DNA of 22,453 nucleotides from Chloroflexota bacterium (GTDB lineage: Bacteria; Chloroflexota; FW602-bin22; JACPRP01). The DNA is taken from positions 1-22,453 of the forward strand of contig JACQUC010000055.1 in the NCBI GenBank assembly GCA_016210495.1, written 5' to 3'. The position numbers were made by a program, and so were the translations under genes. The notes beneath the pieces are model-generated. The model was given only the letters and a program-made list of their open reading frames with translations. It did no database searches and had not been told where the DNA came from. Positions 15,033-22,423 of the stretch are shown piece after piece (the first letter of the stretch is position 1; each line of letters starts with the position of its first letter).

Positions 15033-15114
15033 GGAGAGGAACACCCGGAGGACCGAACCGGGCGCCTGTCTTACCAGGCACTGTCTGCGCTCGCGTGACC
15101 CGAAGAATCCGCCA

Positions 15115-15315
15115 ATGCTTCATCGCAAGGAGACTTTCGTCGCCGGGGATTACCCGGGGCGCGACAAGTTTGCGCGCTTGACGGCGCAAGAGGAGAGGCA
15201 CGGCCTCTACGCGGAACCGGCGACCATCGGGACGCGCAACCGGTGGATGGAGCTGCTGGAGGGAAAGGGCCTTGGCTTGCACGGGCATCGGCTGGTGCGG
15301 CAGAGCGCAGGCTAG
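15115..15315 (+). CDS. Hypothetical 66-aa protein or gene fragment
   Basis: Not recognised with certainty. ATG 15115 opens a frame whose composition looks protein-like, with TIGTRNRWMELLEGKGL and GHRLVR near the C-terminus. There is no membrane segment, and only a weak ribosome site (GAAG) precedes the start. It may be the 3' remnant of a longer gene whose upstream part was lost, as with neighbouring debris. It lies between the divergent MNT promoter and the UPF0175 promoter. Confidence 0.35.
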   Translation: MLHRKETFVAGDYPGRDKFARLTAQEERHGLYAEPATIGTRNRWMELLEGKGLGLHGHRLVRQSAG

Positions 15316-15337
15316 CGCCCTTGCCCACCCGCAGCCG

Positions 15338-15366
15338 TTGCTCTCCCTACTGCATCTTGGTACAAT
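15338..15366 (+). promoter_or_regulatory. Promoter of the UPF0175 gene
   Basis: TTGCTC (15338-15343), a 17-bp spacer, and TGG-TACAAT (-10 at 15361-15366, with a TGn extension). The leader to the preferred start is about 80 nt. Confidence 0.5.
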
Positions 15367-15453
15367 ACGATTGGGAATGCCGCAGAGGGAGCTTTGTCCG
15401 ATGGCATCAAGATGTCGGGCGTGGAAAGCGGAAGCAGACTTGGAGGCACGAAG

Positions 15454-15708
15454 GTGGGACTGAAACTCAATATCCCTAGCTCAGTAGCTCAGGCGATACG
15501 TCTGCCAGAGGACAGGTTGGAGCGTGAGCTGCTGGAGGAGCTGGCCGTTGCTTTGTACGCAAGAGGCCTGCTGTCGTTCGGGAAGGCGCGGGAGCTGGCA
15601 GAAATGGGGAAATACGAGTTCGGGCACCTATTAGGACAGCGGGGCGTAGTGCGCCATTATGGGCACGAGGAGCTAGACGACGACGAGGCTTATGCTCGCG
15701 GTCAGTAA
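15454..15708 (+). CDS. UPF0175 family small protein (antitoxin-like)
   Basis: An 84-aa protein matching UPF0175: LKLNIPSSVAQAIRLPED, then LALYARGLLSFGKARELAEM (seen here as VALYARGLLSFGKARELAEM) and RGVVRHYGHEEL. The middle helices (about 30-62) look like a small DNA-binding helix-turn-helix. The family is commonly found directly upstream of DUF3368/PIN genes and is regarded as the antitoxin of such pairs. GTG 15454 is preferred because GGAGG lies seven bases upstream and the family usually starts at this point. An in-frame ATG at 15412 is the alternative. It overlaps the next gene by 17 bp. Confidence 0.8.
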   Translation: MGLKLNIPSSVAQAIRLPEDRLERELLEELAVALYARGLLSFGKARELAEMGKYEFGHLLGQRGVVRHYGHEELDDDEAYARGQ

Positions 15709-15994
15709 CACATCGCCGATTCTCGCCCTCGCCATCATCGGTCGGCTCTCCATGCTTGCCGATCAGTTCGGTGAAGTACGAATCCCACGTGCGGTCCTGG
15801 ACGAGTTGCGCGTCGGTGAAGACGTACCTGGATCCGGTGAGGCAGCAATGCCAAATGGCTCTGGCACGCGCCAATCCGGGCGGCTCGGGCTCCACAAGTC
15901 GACGAAGCAAGTTTCCGGTCAAGCAGGGTGTTGGATAGGCCCGGATGAGAATCGAGTTGGGGCTGACCGAGAGCTGATTCGGGGTGCGGGTTAG
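15692..15994 (+). pseudogene. Truncated DUF3368/PIN toxin
   Basis: It starts at ATG 15692 inside the UPF0175 gene. MLAVSNTSPILALAIIGRL followed by FGEVRIPRAVLDELR is the standard N-terminus of DUF3368 PIN-like proteins. After about residue 42-50 (near 15840) the frame turns into low-complexity Ser/Gly/Arg sequence and stops at 15994. The rest of the PIN fold with its remaining acidic active-site residues is missing. The position of the first PIN aspartate is Asn6 here; Asn may also occur in this family, so it is not counted as a lesion. Confidence 0.7.
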
Positions 15995-16021
15995 CGAGCG
16001 AAGAAGCGGCCCTCACCCTAA

Positions 16022-16042
16022 CCCTCTCCCAGAGGGAGAGGG
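16022..16042. repeat. CCCTCTCCC palindrome, second copy
   Basis: CCCTCTCCC (16022-16030), loop AGA, GGGAGAGGG (16034-16042). It has the same core and loop as the palindrome at 10861-10891 but a different flank (CCCTCACCCTAA upstream). It lies in the gap of roughly 290 bp between the PIN remnant and the DUF116 gene, which otherwise holds only the direct repeats and the promoter listed below. Confidence 0.75.
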
Positions 16043-16152
16043 GACTCGCGGGGGACTCACCCAGGCCTAGTCCAATTAGCTCTGTGCATGATGAACCTAG
16101 CAGCACTCTCTTCGGCAGCGATCTGTAGGAGCCGTGCGTGTCAAATCAAATA

Positions 16153-16198
16153 ATAATGTTACCGAGGGGTGATGGTTCACTCATTTGATAATGTTACC
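16153..16198 (+). repeat. Direct repeat ATAATGTTACC
   Basis: ATAATGTTACC occurs at 16153-16163 and 16188-16198, a 35-bp periodicity. TCAAAT (16141-16146) and its complement ATTTGA (16183-16188) lie nearby. It is AT-rich compared with its surroundings. It could be the multiple-repeat end of a lost insertion sequence or an operator pair upstream of the DUF116 promoter. Confidence 0.5.
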
Positions 16199-16204
16199 AG
16201 GAAC

Positions 16205-16233
16205 TTGGCAAGAGCGTGCGAATGTGGGACAAT
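16205..16233 (+). promoter_or_regulatory. Promoter of the DUF116 gene
   Basis: TTGGCA (16205-16210), a 17-bp spacer, and GACAAT (16228-16233). It lies immediately after the second ATAATGTTACC repeat and about 48 bp before the preferred start codon. Confidence 0.5.
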
Positions 16234-16280
16234 AGGTTGTGCTACACCAGCGGCGGGCAAGAGACAAGGGAGAAATCACT

Positions 16281-16733
16281 GTGGAGAATGGTTCCAGGAA
16301 AGATATCGCCCCCATATCTCCTTCAGACAGGGTGCTTCTGCTTTCTCATTGCCTTCGACCGAGCCAGACGTGCCCAGGGCGCTTTAGGAAAGAAGGTCTC
16401 GTTTGCCCGGAGAGCTGCGACCTGAACTGCGCGATTGGTCGCCTGCGAACAGCCGCGGTTGCCCAAGGTTACAAAGGGGTGTGCGTAGCGGCCGGTGGGG
16501 CCATGGCGCTCAAGTTCGTAGTTGCGCAGCGCCCGCGAGGGGTGATAGCGGTGGCGTGCAGCAAGGAGTTGGCAGAAGGAGTGAGGGCTGCTAAGACGAC
16601 GGCATCGCTGAACGAAGATATTCCACGGTACGCGATGGTGGCCCTCCGGCAAGACGGCTGTGTCGATACGGAAGTTGACGAAGCCGAAGTTCTGGAGGCT
16701 ATCCTTGCCGGCTGCGAGCAACATTTGGAGTAA
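16281..16733 (+). CDS. DUF116 family Cys-rich protein
   Basis: A 150-aa protein of the DUF116 family, of unknown biochemical function. A cysteine cluster (Cys24, Cys31, Cys42, Cys46, Cys50) in LSHCLRPSQTCPG and GLVCPESCDLNC suggests metal or Fe-S binding. It is followed by GYKGVCVAAGGAMALKFV and VIAVACSKELAEG, the usual DUF116 Rossmann-like half, then RQDGCVDTEVD near the end. GTG 16281 is chosen because AAGGGAG lies eight bases upstream; an earlier in-frame GTG (16239) has no ribosome site and would sit at the predicted transcript start. It stands alone, convergent with the ABC permease gene and without the ligase or radical-SAM genes sometimes found beside this family, so its role cannot be read from context. 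Confidence 0.8.
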   Translation: MENGSRKDIAPISPSDRVLLLSHCLRPSQTCPGRFRKEGLVCPESCDLNCAIGRLRTAAVAQGYKGVCVAAGGAMALKFVVAQRPRGVIAVACSKELAEGVRAAKTTASLNEDIPRYAMVALRQDGCVDTEVDEAEVLEAILAGCEQHLE

Positions 16734-16762
16734 CGGCGCGTAGGTTTCGGGAGTGAAGTGGA

Positions 16763-16775
16763 GGGGTAGAACCCC
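16763..16775. terminator. Short hairpin between convergent genes
   Basis: GGGGT-AGA-ACCCC in the 63-bp gap between the DUF116 stop and the permease stop. The 5-bp GC stem could help end transcription in both directions, but no U-tract follows on either strand. Confidence 0.3.
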
Positions 16776-16796
16776 ATTGAAATGGCTTCGTAGTGA

Positions 16797-18533
16797 TTAC
16801 AGGCCGCCGGATGCCCCCACCCGCCTGCTGAGTAATTTGGCAGTTAGCCAGAAGAGCACGATCAGGGCAAACTCCAGCATCCCGATCACCAGCGCCGACG
16901 AGAAACCCATGCCTCTCCCCAGAAGGACGAAGAAGTAGACCGAAAGGGTCATAGTGTCCACACCGTACAACATCAGCACGACGACCAACTCCTGAACGGA
17001 GAAAATCCCGGTCAATAGCCATACCGAGACTATGCCCGGCCATAGGAGAGGGATCAAGACGCGGGTGAAGGTGAAAGACCAGGAGGCACCGTGCACTCGC
17101 GAGGCTTCCTCTAGCTCTTTGCCGATTTGGATGGTGACCCCGTTCATAGTGCGCACGCCCAAAGGCAGTCGCTTGATGATACAGGCCAGCACCAGCATCT
17201 GCATGCTGCCATACATGACGATGAAGGGCAGCTTGATCGTGCCCACGTAAACCCAGAGCAGACCAAGCGCGAGGACAATCCCGGGCATAGTGTAGGGAAC
17301 CCAGGTCACGAGCTCCAACAGTCCCCTGCCCTTGAAGCTCGTCCTGAGAATCAGATAACTGCTCACCGCGTAAAGCACCGCTCCAAGGGTAGCGGCGCTT
17401 ACCGCCAGGATGAGGGAATTCATGAGGGCAGAGCGCACCTGAGGAACGGTTACGATAGCCCAGTGTTCCAGGGTGAACCAATTCCCCGCGAAGACGCCGG
17501 CGGTTTTCATGAAGGGGCCGAGAATGAATACCATAGAGGCGGGAAGGACAGTGCTGACGAAGAAATACAGCAGAGCAAGTGCCAGGGTCACATACTTCCA
17601 CCGCCCCAGCCGGATCGGCCGGACGGCGTAGCCCCGGCCGGTTACGACAGTGTACTTACGCTGCTTGGAGGCGATCCGGGCCCAGTAGATGAAGACCAGC
17701 GCCGCGGTAAGCACAGTCAACACCGTCGAGAATGCCATGGCCGGGGGATATTTGGCCGGCATCGACTGCTGAATATACTGATATACCACGGTGCTGATGA
17801 CGTATATTCCTGCCGGTCCGCCGAGGAATATCTCCGTATCGAAAGTCTCGAGCCAGTGTATGAGCGAAAGGAGGATTACCGCGAAGAGGGCAGGGGCCAG
17901 CAGCGGCAGAGTCACCCGGAAGAAGGTGGCTACACTGCCTACGCCACACATTCGCGAGGACTCCTCGAACGAGGCGTCCATTTGGGTGAAGGCCGGCAGC
18001 AAGATCAGGAACCAGATGGGAACGGCGCCAAAGGTCGAGACCACGATTATGCCGGCGCTGGAGTAGATATCGAAAATAGGGCCGTCGAAGGGTAGCAAGC
18101 TCATTAGCCATACGTTGAGCATCCCGGACTTCGGGGATGCCAGCAGCATCCAGGCGGCAATGAGCGGCAGCGATGGTATGAACATCCGGACTGCCAGAGC
18201 GAAATGGAGGAAGCTCCGCCAGGGGGTGTCCGTGCGAGCTACCACCCAGGCAAAGAAAGCGGCTATGCCCACGGATGTCGCGGTCCTGGTTACCGCCAGC
18301 CACAGGCTTGTCCACATCGCGTCCACAGCCCTGGGCGTGCTGAAGACGGTCCAATAGCCATCGAGCGTAAACGTGCCCGGCCTCATTGGCGAGCCGCTGT
18401 TGAGGCTGGCGTAGACCACCATAAGCGCCGGCGATAGGGCCAGGAAACCAACCAGGAGCAGCAGCCCGGTCGCCCAGACCGAGGAACGGGATATTCCCTT
18501 CCGAGTCCAGGCTGCTGCCAGAGAACTGACCAT
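16797..18533 (-). CDS. Fused two-domain ABC transporter permease (FbpB/ferric-type)
   Basis: A 578-aa inner-membrane protein made of two tandem binding-protein-dependent permease domains (about residues 20-290 and 310-578), with about 12 hydrophobic segments. Each half carries an EAA loop for contact with the ATPase: EESSRMCGVGSVATFFRVTLP (starting at 190) and LEEASRVHGASWSFTFTRVL (starting at 474). This fused layout is typical of the Fe3+/thiamine/2-aminoethylphosphonate type of importers. It starts at ATG 18533 with a weak GGTGG ribosome site, 36 bp after the solute-binding protein gene. It is the last gene of the minus-strand operon. The partner ATPase is not in the window, so it must be encoded elsewhere or shared. 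The substrate is not determined. Confidence 0.88.
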   Translation of the reverse strand: MVSSLAAAWTRKGISRSSVWATGLLLLVGFLALSPALMVVYASLNSGSPMRPGTFTLDGYWTVFSTPRAVDAMWTSLWLAVTRTATSVGIAAFFAWVVARTDTPWRSFLHFALAVRMFIPSLPLIAAWMLLASPKSGMLNVWLMSLLPFDGPIFDIYSSAGIIVVSTFGAVPIWFLILLPAFTQMDASFEESSRMCGVGSVATFFRVTLPLLAPALFAVILLSLIHWLETFDTEIFLGGPAGIYVISTVVYQYIQQSMPAKYPPAMAFSTVLTVLTAALVFIYWARIASKQRKYTVVTGRGYAVRPIRLGRWKYVTLALALLYFFVSTVLPASMVFILGPFMKTAGVFAGNWFTLEHWAIVTVPQVRSALMNSLILAVSAATLGAVLYAVSSYLILRTSFKGRGLLELVTWVPYTMPGIVLALGLLWVYVGTIKLPFIVMYGSMQMLVLACIIKRLPLGVRTMNGVTIQIGKELEEASRVHGASWSFTFTRVLIPLLWPGIVSVWLLTGIFSVQELVVVLMLYGVDTMTLSVYFFVLLGRGMGFSSALVIGMLEFALIVLFWLTAKLLSRRVGASGGL

Positions 18534-18569
18534 CTTGCGTCCACCACCTTCTTGCTCGAAAGGAGAGGA

Positions 18570-19715
18570 CTACTTGAGGCCGAACCTCTTCCCCTCCGAC
18601 TCCATCAGCTTCTCCTGGGTGCTAACCCATTCCTTGCGGAACTCCAGCACTTTTCGCCCCTTGATGTCCTGGATCTCCGGAGCGGGATGAGGAACGTCAC
18701 CCCTCGCAAGAGCGCGACCTTCTTTGGTCGCCGCCAACTGAGCCTCCTTGGAGAGACTGAACTCCAAGAACACAATCGACGCGTTGGGGTTGGGCGCACC
18801 GGTCAACACACTCTGGAACCTGGTCGAGTAGATGTAACCGTCCTCCGGGAAGATGAACTTCACCGGCACGCCGTCCTTGGCCAGTTGTACAAGCTGCCCG
18901 CCGTTTGCCAGCAAAGCCACCGGAAACTCGCCCTGGGCAAGCAGCTTCTCGCGCTCAAGGATGAACTTGATCTGCTGCGTGGCCATCTTTTGCAGGTATG
19001 CCGGGCCAAACTCGGGCAGCTCGTGCATGATGGTCACCCAGTTGCTGCCGATGCCGGGCCTGTCGATGAAATCCTGGGACAGCTTGCCCTTGAAGTAGGG
19101 GTCGGTCAAGTCCGCCCATTTCTTCGGCTGCTTGTCCGACGGGATAAGCTTGGTGTTGATGCCAAGACCGAAGATGTTGTACAGGCTACCATAAACGAAG
19201 TAGCCCTCGGGGTCGGCCACCGGCTGCTTGGCCCATGCGACGCTCGGGTCGTTCAGCGTAGGCAGAAGCCTTTCCAGATGCGACTTGATCGACCATCCGT
19301 ACTGGGCTGCCAGCCACGTCGAGCTGTTCGATGAACCGAAGATGTCGCCGACGTAGTTCTTCGACGCCTGCTCAGCCTCGAGCCTCGCCATCAGCTCCGC
19401 GGTGCGTCCGGCCAGGATATTCAACTGGATCTCGGGATACTTCTTGTTGAAGAGAGCGGTTATTTCCGGCTGATTCTCGATCCCCCCAATGTGGTTTACC
19501 CGACCCTCTTTCCTGGCCGCCTCCTCGATCTTCGCGAAGGTCTGCTTGATCTCCTCGAGGGCAAGCTTCCTGTCCGGCAGAACAGGGAACTTGCCAGGTG
19601 CCACTTGAATGCCGGAAGCGTCTTTCGCCGGAGCAGGCGCCGCGGCCGGGCCGGATGAACACGCCACCATCACGACGGCCACGAGCACGAGTGCGGCAAT
19701 TCCGAGCCTTTTCAT
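18570..19715 (-). CDS. ABC transporter solute-binding lipoprotein (ferric-type family)
   Basis: A 381-aa secreted lipoprotein. It has a basic start, a hydrophobic stretch and a lipobox VMVACSS, with Cys19 the lipidated residue, followed by an Ala/Pro-rich tether. The body is a type II periplasmic-binding fold of the family found with FbpB-type permeases: LFNKKYPEIQLNIL, AELMARLEAEQASKNYVGDI and KKWADLTDPYFKGKL are characteristic. The Tyr pair that binds iron in true FbpA proteins is not evident to me, so iron is not claimed. An AAGGAGAG ribosome site lies eight bases before the ATG. It is preceded by the M28 peptidase gene with a 15-bp gap, so transport of a peptide-derived or similar small molecule is plausible. 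Confidence 0.85.
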   Translation of the reverse strand: MKRLGIAALVLVAVVMVACSSGPAAAPAPAKDASGIQVAPGKFPVLPDRKLALEEIKQTFAKIEEAARKEGRVNHIGGIENQPEITALFNKKYPEIQLNILAGRTAELMARLEAEQASKNYVGDIFGSSNSSTWLAAQYGWSIKSHLERLLPTLNDPSVAWAKQPVADPEGYFVYGSLYNIFGLGINTKLIPSDKQPKKWADLTDPYFKGKLSQDFIDRPGIGSNWVTIMHELPEFGPAYLQKMATQQIKFILEREKLLAQGEFPVALLANGGQLVQLAKDGVPVKFIFPEDGYIYSTRFQSVLTGAPNPNASIVFLEFSLSKEAQLAATKEGRALARGDVPHPAPEIQDIKGRKVLEFRKEWVSTQEKLMESEGKRFGLK

Positions 19716-19730
19716 CTGTCTGTTCTCTCC

Positions 19731-21113
19731 TTATGTTGATCTCGCCTTAGAAACTTCCTGTTCGAAACGATAGCCTTCAAAGCTTGGATCGGTCTTGAGG
19801 ACATCCTCAACCCATTCTCGGCTGCGCCGCCGGGCTGGGAACTCGTCGGCGGTGGCGACGCGCAGAGCCATCCGAGCTGCAATGGCGCTAACTTCCCGCA
19901 GGCTGGCGATGCCGATCTTGTCCACGGTGTCATAGATCGTGTGCCCGAAGCCGCGCGCGACCGGCTCGCCACTGCCCCGCAGGCTGGCTGTAGGCACGCC
20001 CTGATTGAAGAACGTGAAACTGTCGGCATAGGCATAGAGAAACTGTTGCACCGAGACACCCAGCGGCTGGCGTATGCTGTCGAAGAAGGGCTCCAGCTCG
20101 GGCCAGCCGTAGAGGGTAATGGCTTTGCGGCCTTCTATGGCCCCGGCACCGTCGAAGTTGAAGACCATGCGGTGCTGGTCCAACTCACGCTCGTGCGCCT
20201 CGACGTAGCGCTGCGAGCCGACCATTCCTATCTCTTCACAGCCAAAGCCGACGAAGCGGATGGTGCATCCCAGCTCGCCCGCGGCGTAGCGAGCCAGTAC
20301 CCTCGCCACCTCCAAGACAACCACGATCCCCGAGGTCGAGTCCTTCGCGCCCGGCGCGATGTCGTGCGTGTCGTAATGGCAGCCGACGACGACCAGGACA
20401 TCAGGCTGCCTCGCCCCCGGCAGCTCCGCGACGACGTTCTGCGAGACGCGGGGCTCGTTCCTGTCGGTGGTGCGCAGGCGCACCCGCACGCGCCTATGAC
20501 GTTCCAGCAGCCGAAGCAAGAGCTCCCCGTCCTCGAAAGATATCGAGACACCGGGGATGGGGGCGGGGCTGCTCGTCAGGGACCCGGTTTCGGGACCCCT
20601 GGCCGGTTGCTCATTGACCCAGATGAATCCGCAGGCCCCCGCCAGCACGGCCCGATCGTATTTCTCGTTGCGATGAATGCTGCGCCCGGGCCCTTTCTGG
20701 TGGAAGCGATTGCTGGTCAGGGCCAGGTTGCCCCGCAAGCTCTCCCGCTTGTCTTCGTACTCGCCCGGTGTGCCGGCCCGGACGTCAACCAGTTCCGCCA
20801 CAACCTCTCGGGCGGGGGAATAGGGGAGGGAGATGCATGAAACAGGTCGCGCGACGGGCTCGACGATGTCCATCGTCGCCATCCCCCGCACCCAGCCGTC
20901 GATAGGATAGGATTCGAGGTGGGCGTTCTTCAGCCCGTAGCGCGTCAGGGTTGCGGCGATGAATTCGGCCGCCTTCCGCTCCTCGCTTGTCCCCGCGAAC
21001 CTTGGGCCGATATCGTCGCACAGCGCAATAAGGTTATCCATCACCTCACGAGAGGTGTAGATATCTCCTACGATGTGGCGGTCTAGCTCAAGGAAACGAT
21101 CAATTGGAGCCAT
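19731..21113 (-). CDS. M28 family zinc metallopeptidase
   Basis: A 460-aa aminopeptidase-like protein of the M28 type, probably removing N-terminal residues from peptides. The two-zinc site is complete: HYDTHD (His246, Asp248), KDSTSG (Asp258, bridging), CEEIG (Glu293 base, Glu294 ligand), FNFDGAG (Asp321) and GFGHTIYDT (His391). A protease-associated-like insertion (about 95-215) lies between the N-terminal part and the catalytic domain. No signal peptide is visible, so it is likely cytoplasmic. ATG 21113 is chosen because GGAGGAG lies directly upstream (plus-strand 21116-21122); the frame could run to 21194 but that part does not look like the family. It follows the dipeptidase-like gene by 137 bp and leads into the transporter genes. 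Confidence 0.9.
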   Translation of the reverse strand: MAPIDRFLELDRHIVGDIYTSREVMDNLIALCDDIGPRFAGTSEERKAAEFIAATLTRYGLKNAHLESYPIDGWVRGMATMDIVEPVARPVSCISLPYSPAREVVAELVDVRAGTPGEYEDKRESLRGNLALTSNRFHQKGPGRSIHRNEKYDRAVLAGACGFIWVNEQPARGPETGSLTSSPAPIPGVSISFEDGELLLRLLERHRRVRVRLRTTDRNEPRVSQNVVAELPGARQPDVLVVVGCHYDTHDIAPGAKDSTSGIVVVLEVARVLARYAAGELGCTIRFVGFGCEEIGMVGSQRYVEAHERELDQHRMVFNFDGAGAIEGRKAITLYGWPELEPFFDSIRQPLGVSVQQFLYAYADSFTFFNQGVPTASLRGSGEPVARGFGHTIYDTVDKIGIASLREVSAIAARMALRVATADEFPARRRSREWVEDVLKTDPSFEGYRFEQEVSKARST

Positions 21114-21193
21114 TGCTCCTCCAGTGATATAGAGCGCTCGCAGAGAGCATCGTCGGAAATGACATTGTTGGCCTGGCAGCGACAGGGCAACCA

Positions 21194-21218
21194 CGTCCGC
21201 CTAAGGCGGACCCCTACG
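21194..21218 (-). repeat. Related GC-rich palindrome, inverted orientation
   Basis: Read on the minus strand it begins CGTAGGGG and then forms GTCCGCC-TTA-GGCGGAC. It thus shares the leader of copies B-D and the stem family of 12657-12673, but in the opposite orientation. It lies between the dipeptidase and M28 peptidase genes. Confidence 0.7.
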
Positions 21219-21250
21219 AGACGTCACCGCAAATGTTGCCTGATCATGCA

Positions 21251-22354
21251 CTAGCCGCAAACCTCCTCGAATATGCGCAGGAAGTTGCCACCCAGGATGC
21301 CCTTGATCTCCTCATCGCTGTAGCCACGGGCTACCAGCCCGCTGGTCACGTTGGGCCACTCTCTGATATCGGCAAAGCCTTCCACGGCCAGCGCTTCGAA
21401 GGTGGGCCTGTAGCCGCCGGCTTCCCAGCCGCGGTCGTTGAGCCGCCCCAGCACGCGGGGCAGCAGCGCCGGCACCTTCTCGCCGTTGTAGTCGCTGCCG
21501 AACCCTACTTTGTCGGCGCCGATCATCCTTGCGACGTAATCGACGTGATCCAGGATATCGTCGATGGTACACTTCGTTCTCGATTCGCCCTTGGATATGC
21601 CGGTAAGCTGGATGGGGGTCATCAGCACGCCGAAGAACCCGTTTCTGGCGCCGATGCCCTCGATCTCTTCGTCCGAGCTACCACGGGGATTGTCCCATAG
21701 TCCCCTGGCAAAGCTGTGGGTGACGATAGGCGCGCTGCTGGACAGCTCGATAGCATCCATCGTCGTTCTGTGCCCGCAGTGGGACAGGTCTACCAGGATG
21801 CCCAGCTCGTTTAGACGTTTCAGCACTTTCACGCCAAACCTACTCAAGCCCCCGTCCACCCGCTCGCCCCAGCCGTCGCCCACGAAGTTCCTGAGATTGT
21901 AGGTCAACTGGACGAGGCGCATTCCCATATCATAGAAGATCTGGATCCTATCCAGGTCGGTGCCAAAGTGGTCGCTATCCTGGAAGCCCAGGATGATGGC
22001 TCGTTTGCCCTCGGCCTTGGCCCGCTCGACGTGCTCGTAACGGGTAGCCTTCACCAGGTAGTCTAGGCAATCGAGCTTCCGCTGCCAGAGCGCCATGCCT
22101 GCCACGGCATCCTCGAACGCCGTGGGAGACATCGGATGGCCGACCGTGACTTGCTGCACATCGATGCCGCCAATGTTCATCCATTCGCGCTCTATGTCGC
22201 TAACCCCGCCGATCAGCTCTTCCGCCTGTAAACGCTCCATCTCGTCGTCGATCTTCGCCATCGGCCAGTCCGTCTTGAGCAGCTCGTCGAGTCTTGCCTT
22301 CATGCCCGGGGTGTACTGCGCGGACCACGCGAGCATAGGGAGAAGGCAGTCCAC
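21251..22354 (-). CDS. M19 (renal dipeptidase) family protein
   Basis: A 367-aa metal-dependent TIM-barrel hydrolase of the membrane-dipeptidase family. Conserved parts are RLVQLTYNLRNFVGDG, ILVDLSHCGHRTT (His192), PIVTHSFARGL (His213), NPRG (Arg224) and KVGFGSDYNG (Asp288). Two usual metal ligands are altered: the N-terminal HxD is LLP in VDCLLPMLAW, and the bridging Glu is Gln125 in ILGFQDSD, a change I recall in one M19 subgroup. Dipeptide cleavage is therefore an inference; an altered or single-metal site is likely. The start shown is GTG 22354, which lacks a ribosome site. The same frame reaches a well-placed ATG at 22423 but is interrupted by TAG (22364-22366), so the 5' end may be damaged or recoded. 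It is the first visible gene of the minus-strand peptidase-transporter operon. Confidence 0.75.
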   Translation of the reverse strand: MDCLLPMLAWSAQYTPGMKARLDELLKTDWPMAKIDDEMERLQAEELIGGVSDIEREWMNIGGIDVQQVTVGHPMSPTAFEDAVAGMALWQRKLDCLDYLVKATRYEHVERAKAEGKRAIILGFQDSDHFGTDLDRIQIFYDMGMRLVQLTYNLRNFVGDGWGERVDGGLSRFGVKVLKRLNELGILVDLSHCGHRTTMDAIELSSSAPIVTHSFARGLWDNPRGSSDEEIEGIGARNGFFGVLMTPIQLTGISKGESRTKCTIDDILDHVDYVARMIGADKVGFGSDYNGEKVPALLPRVLGRLNDRGWEAGGYRPTFEALAVEGFADIREWPNVTSGLVARGYSDEEIKGILGGNFLRIFEEVCG

Positions 22355-22423
22355 GACCGTCGACTACTTGTGCACACTCCTGGACCCTAGCTCTAGTTCT
22401 TCGGTCAGGTCAATCACGGTCAT
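22355..22423 (-). other. In-frame upstream segment of the dipeptidase gene with amber stop
   Basis: An ATG (22421-22423) preceded by GGGAGGA opens MTVIDLTEELELGSRSVHK, then TAG, then STV and the GTG used as start above. All are in one frame. The LHK-x-S-x-VVD-like spacing resembles how M19 proteins begin, suggesting this is the true N-terminus with one stop codon in it. Confidence 0.5.

Noticed and set aside
17127..18095. 322-codon frame opposite the ABC permease gene
   Set aside because: It is highly charged, low-complexity antisense of a membrane protein gene, without start signals.
18570..19715. Specific ferric iron-binding protein (FbpA) assignment
   Set aside because: The family fold fits, but I could not place the iron-binding Tyr pair and the operon carries peptidases, so the substrate is left open.
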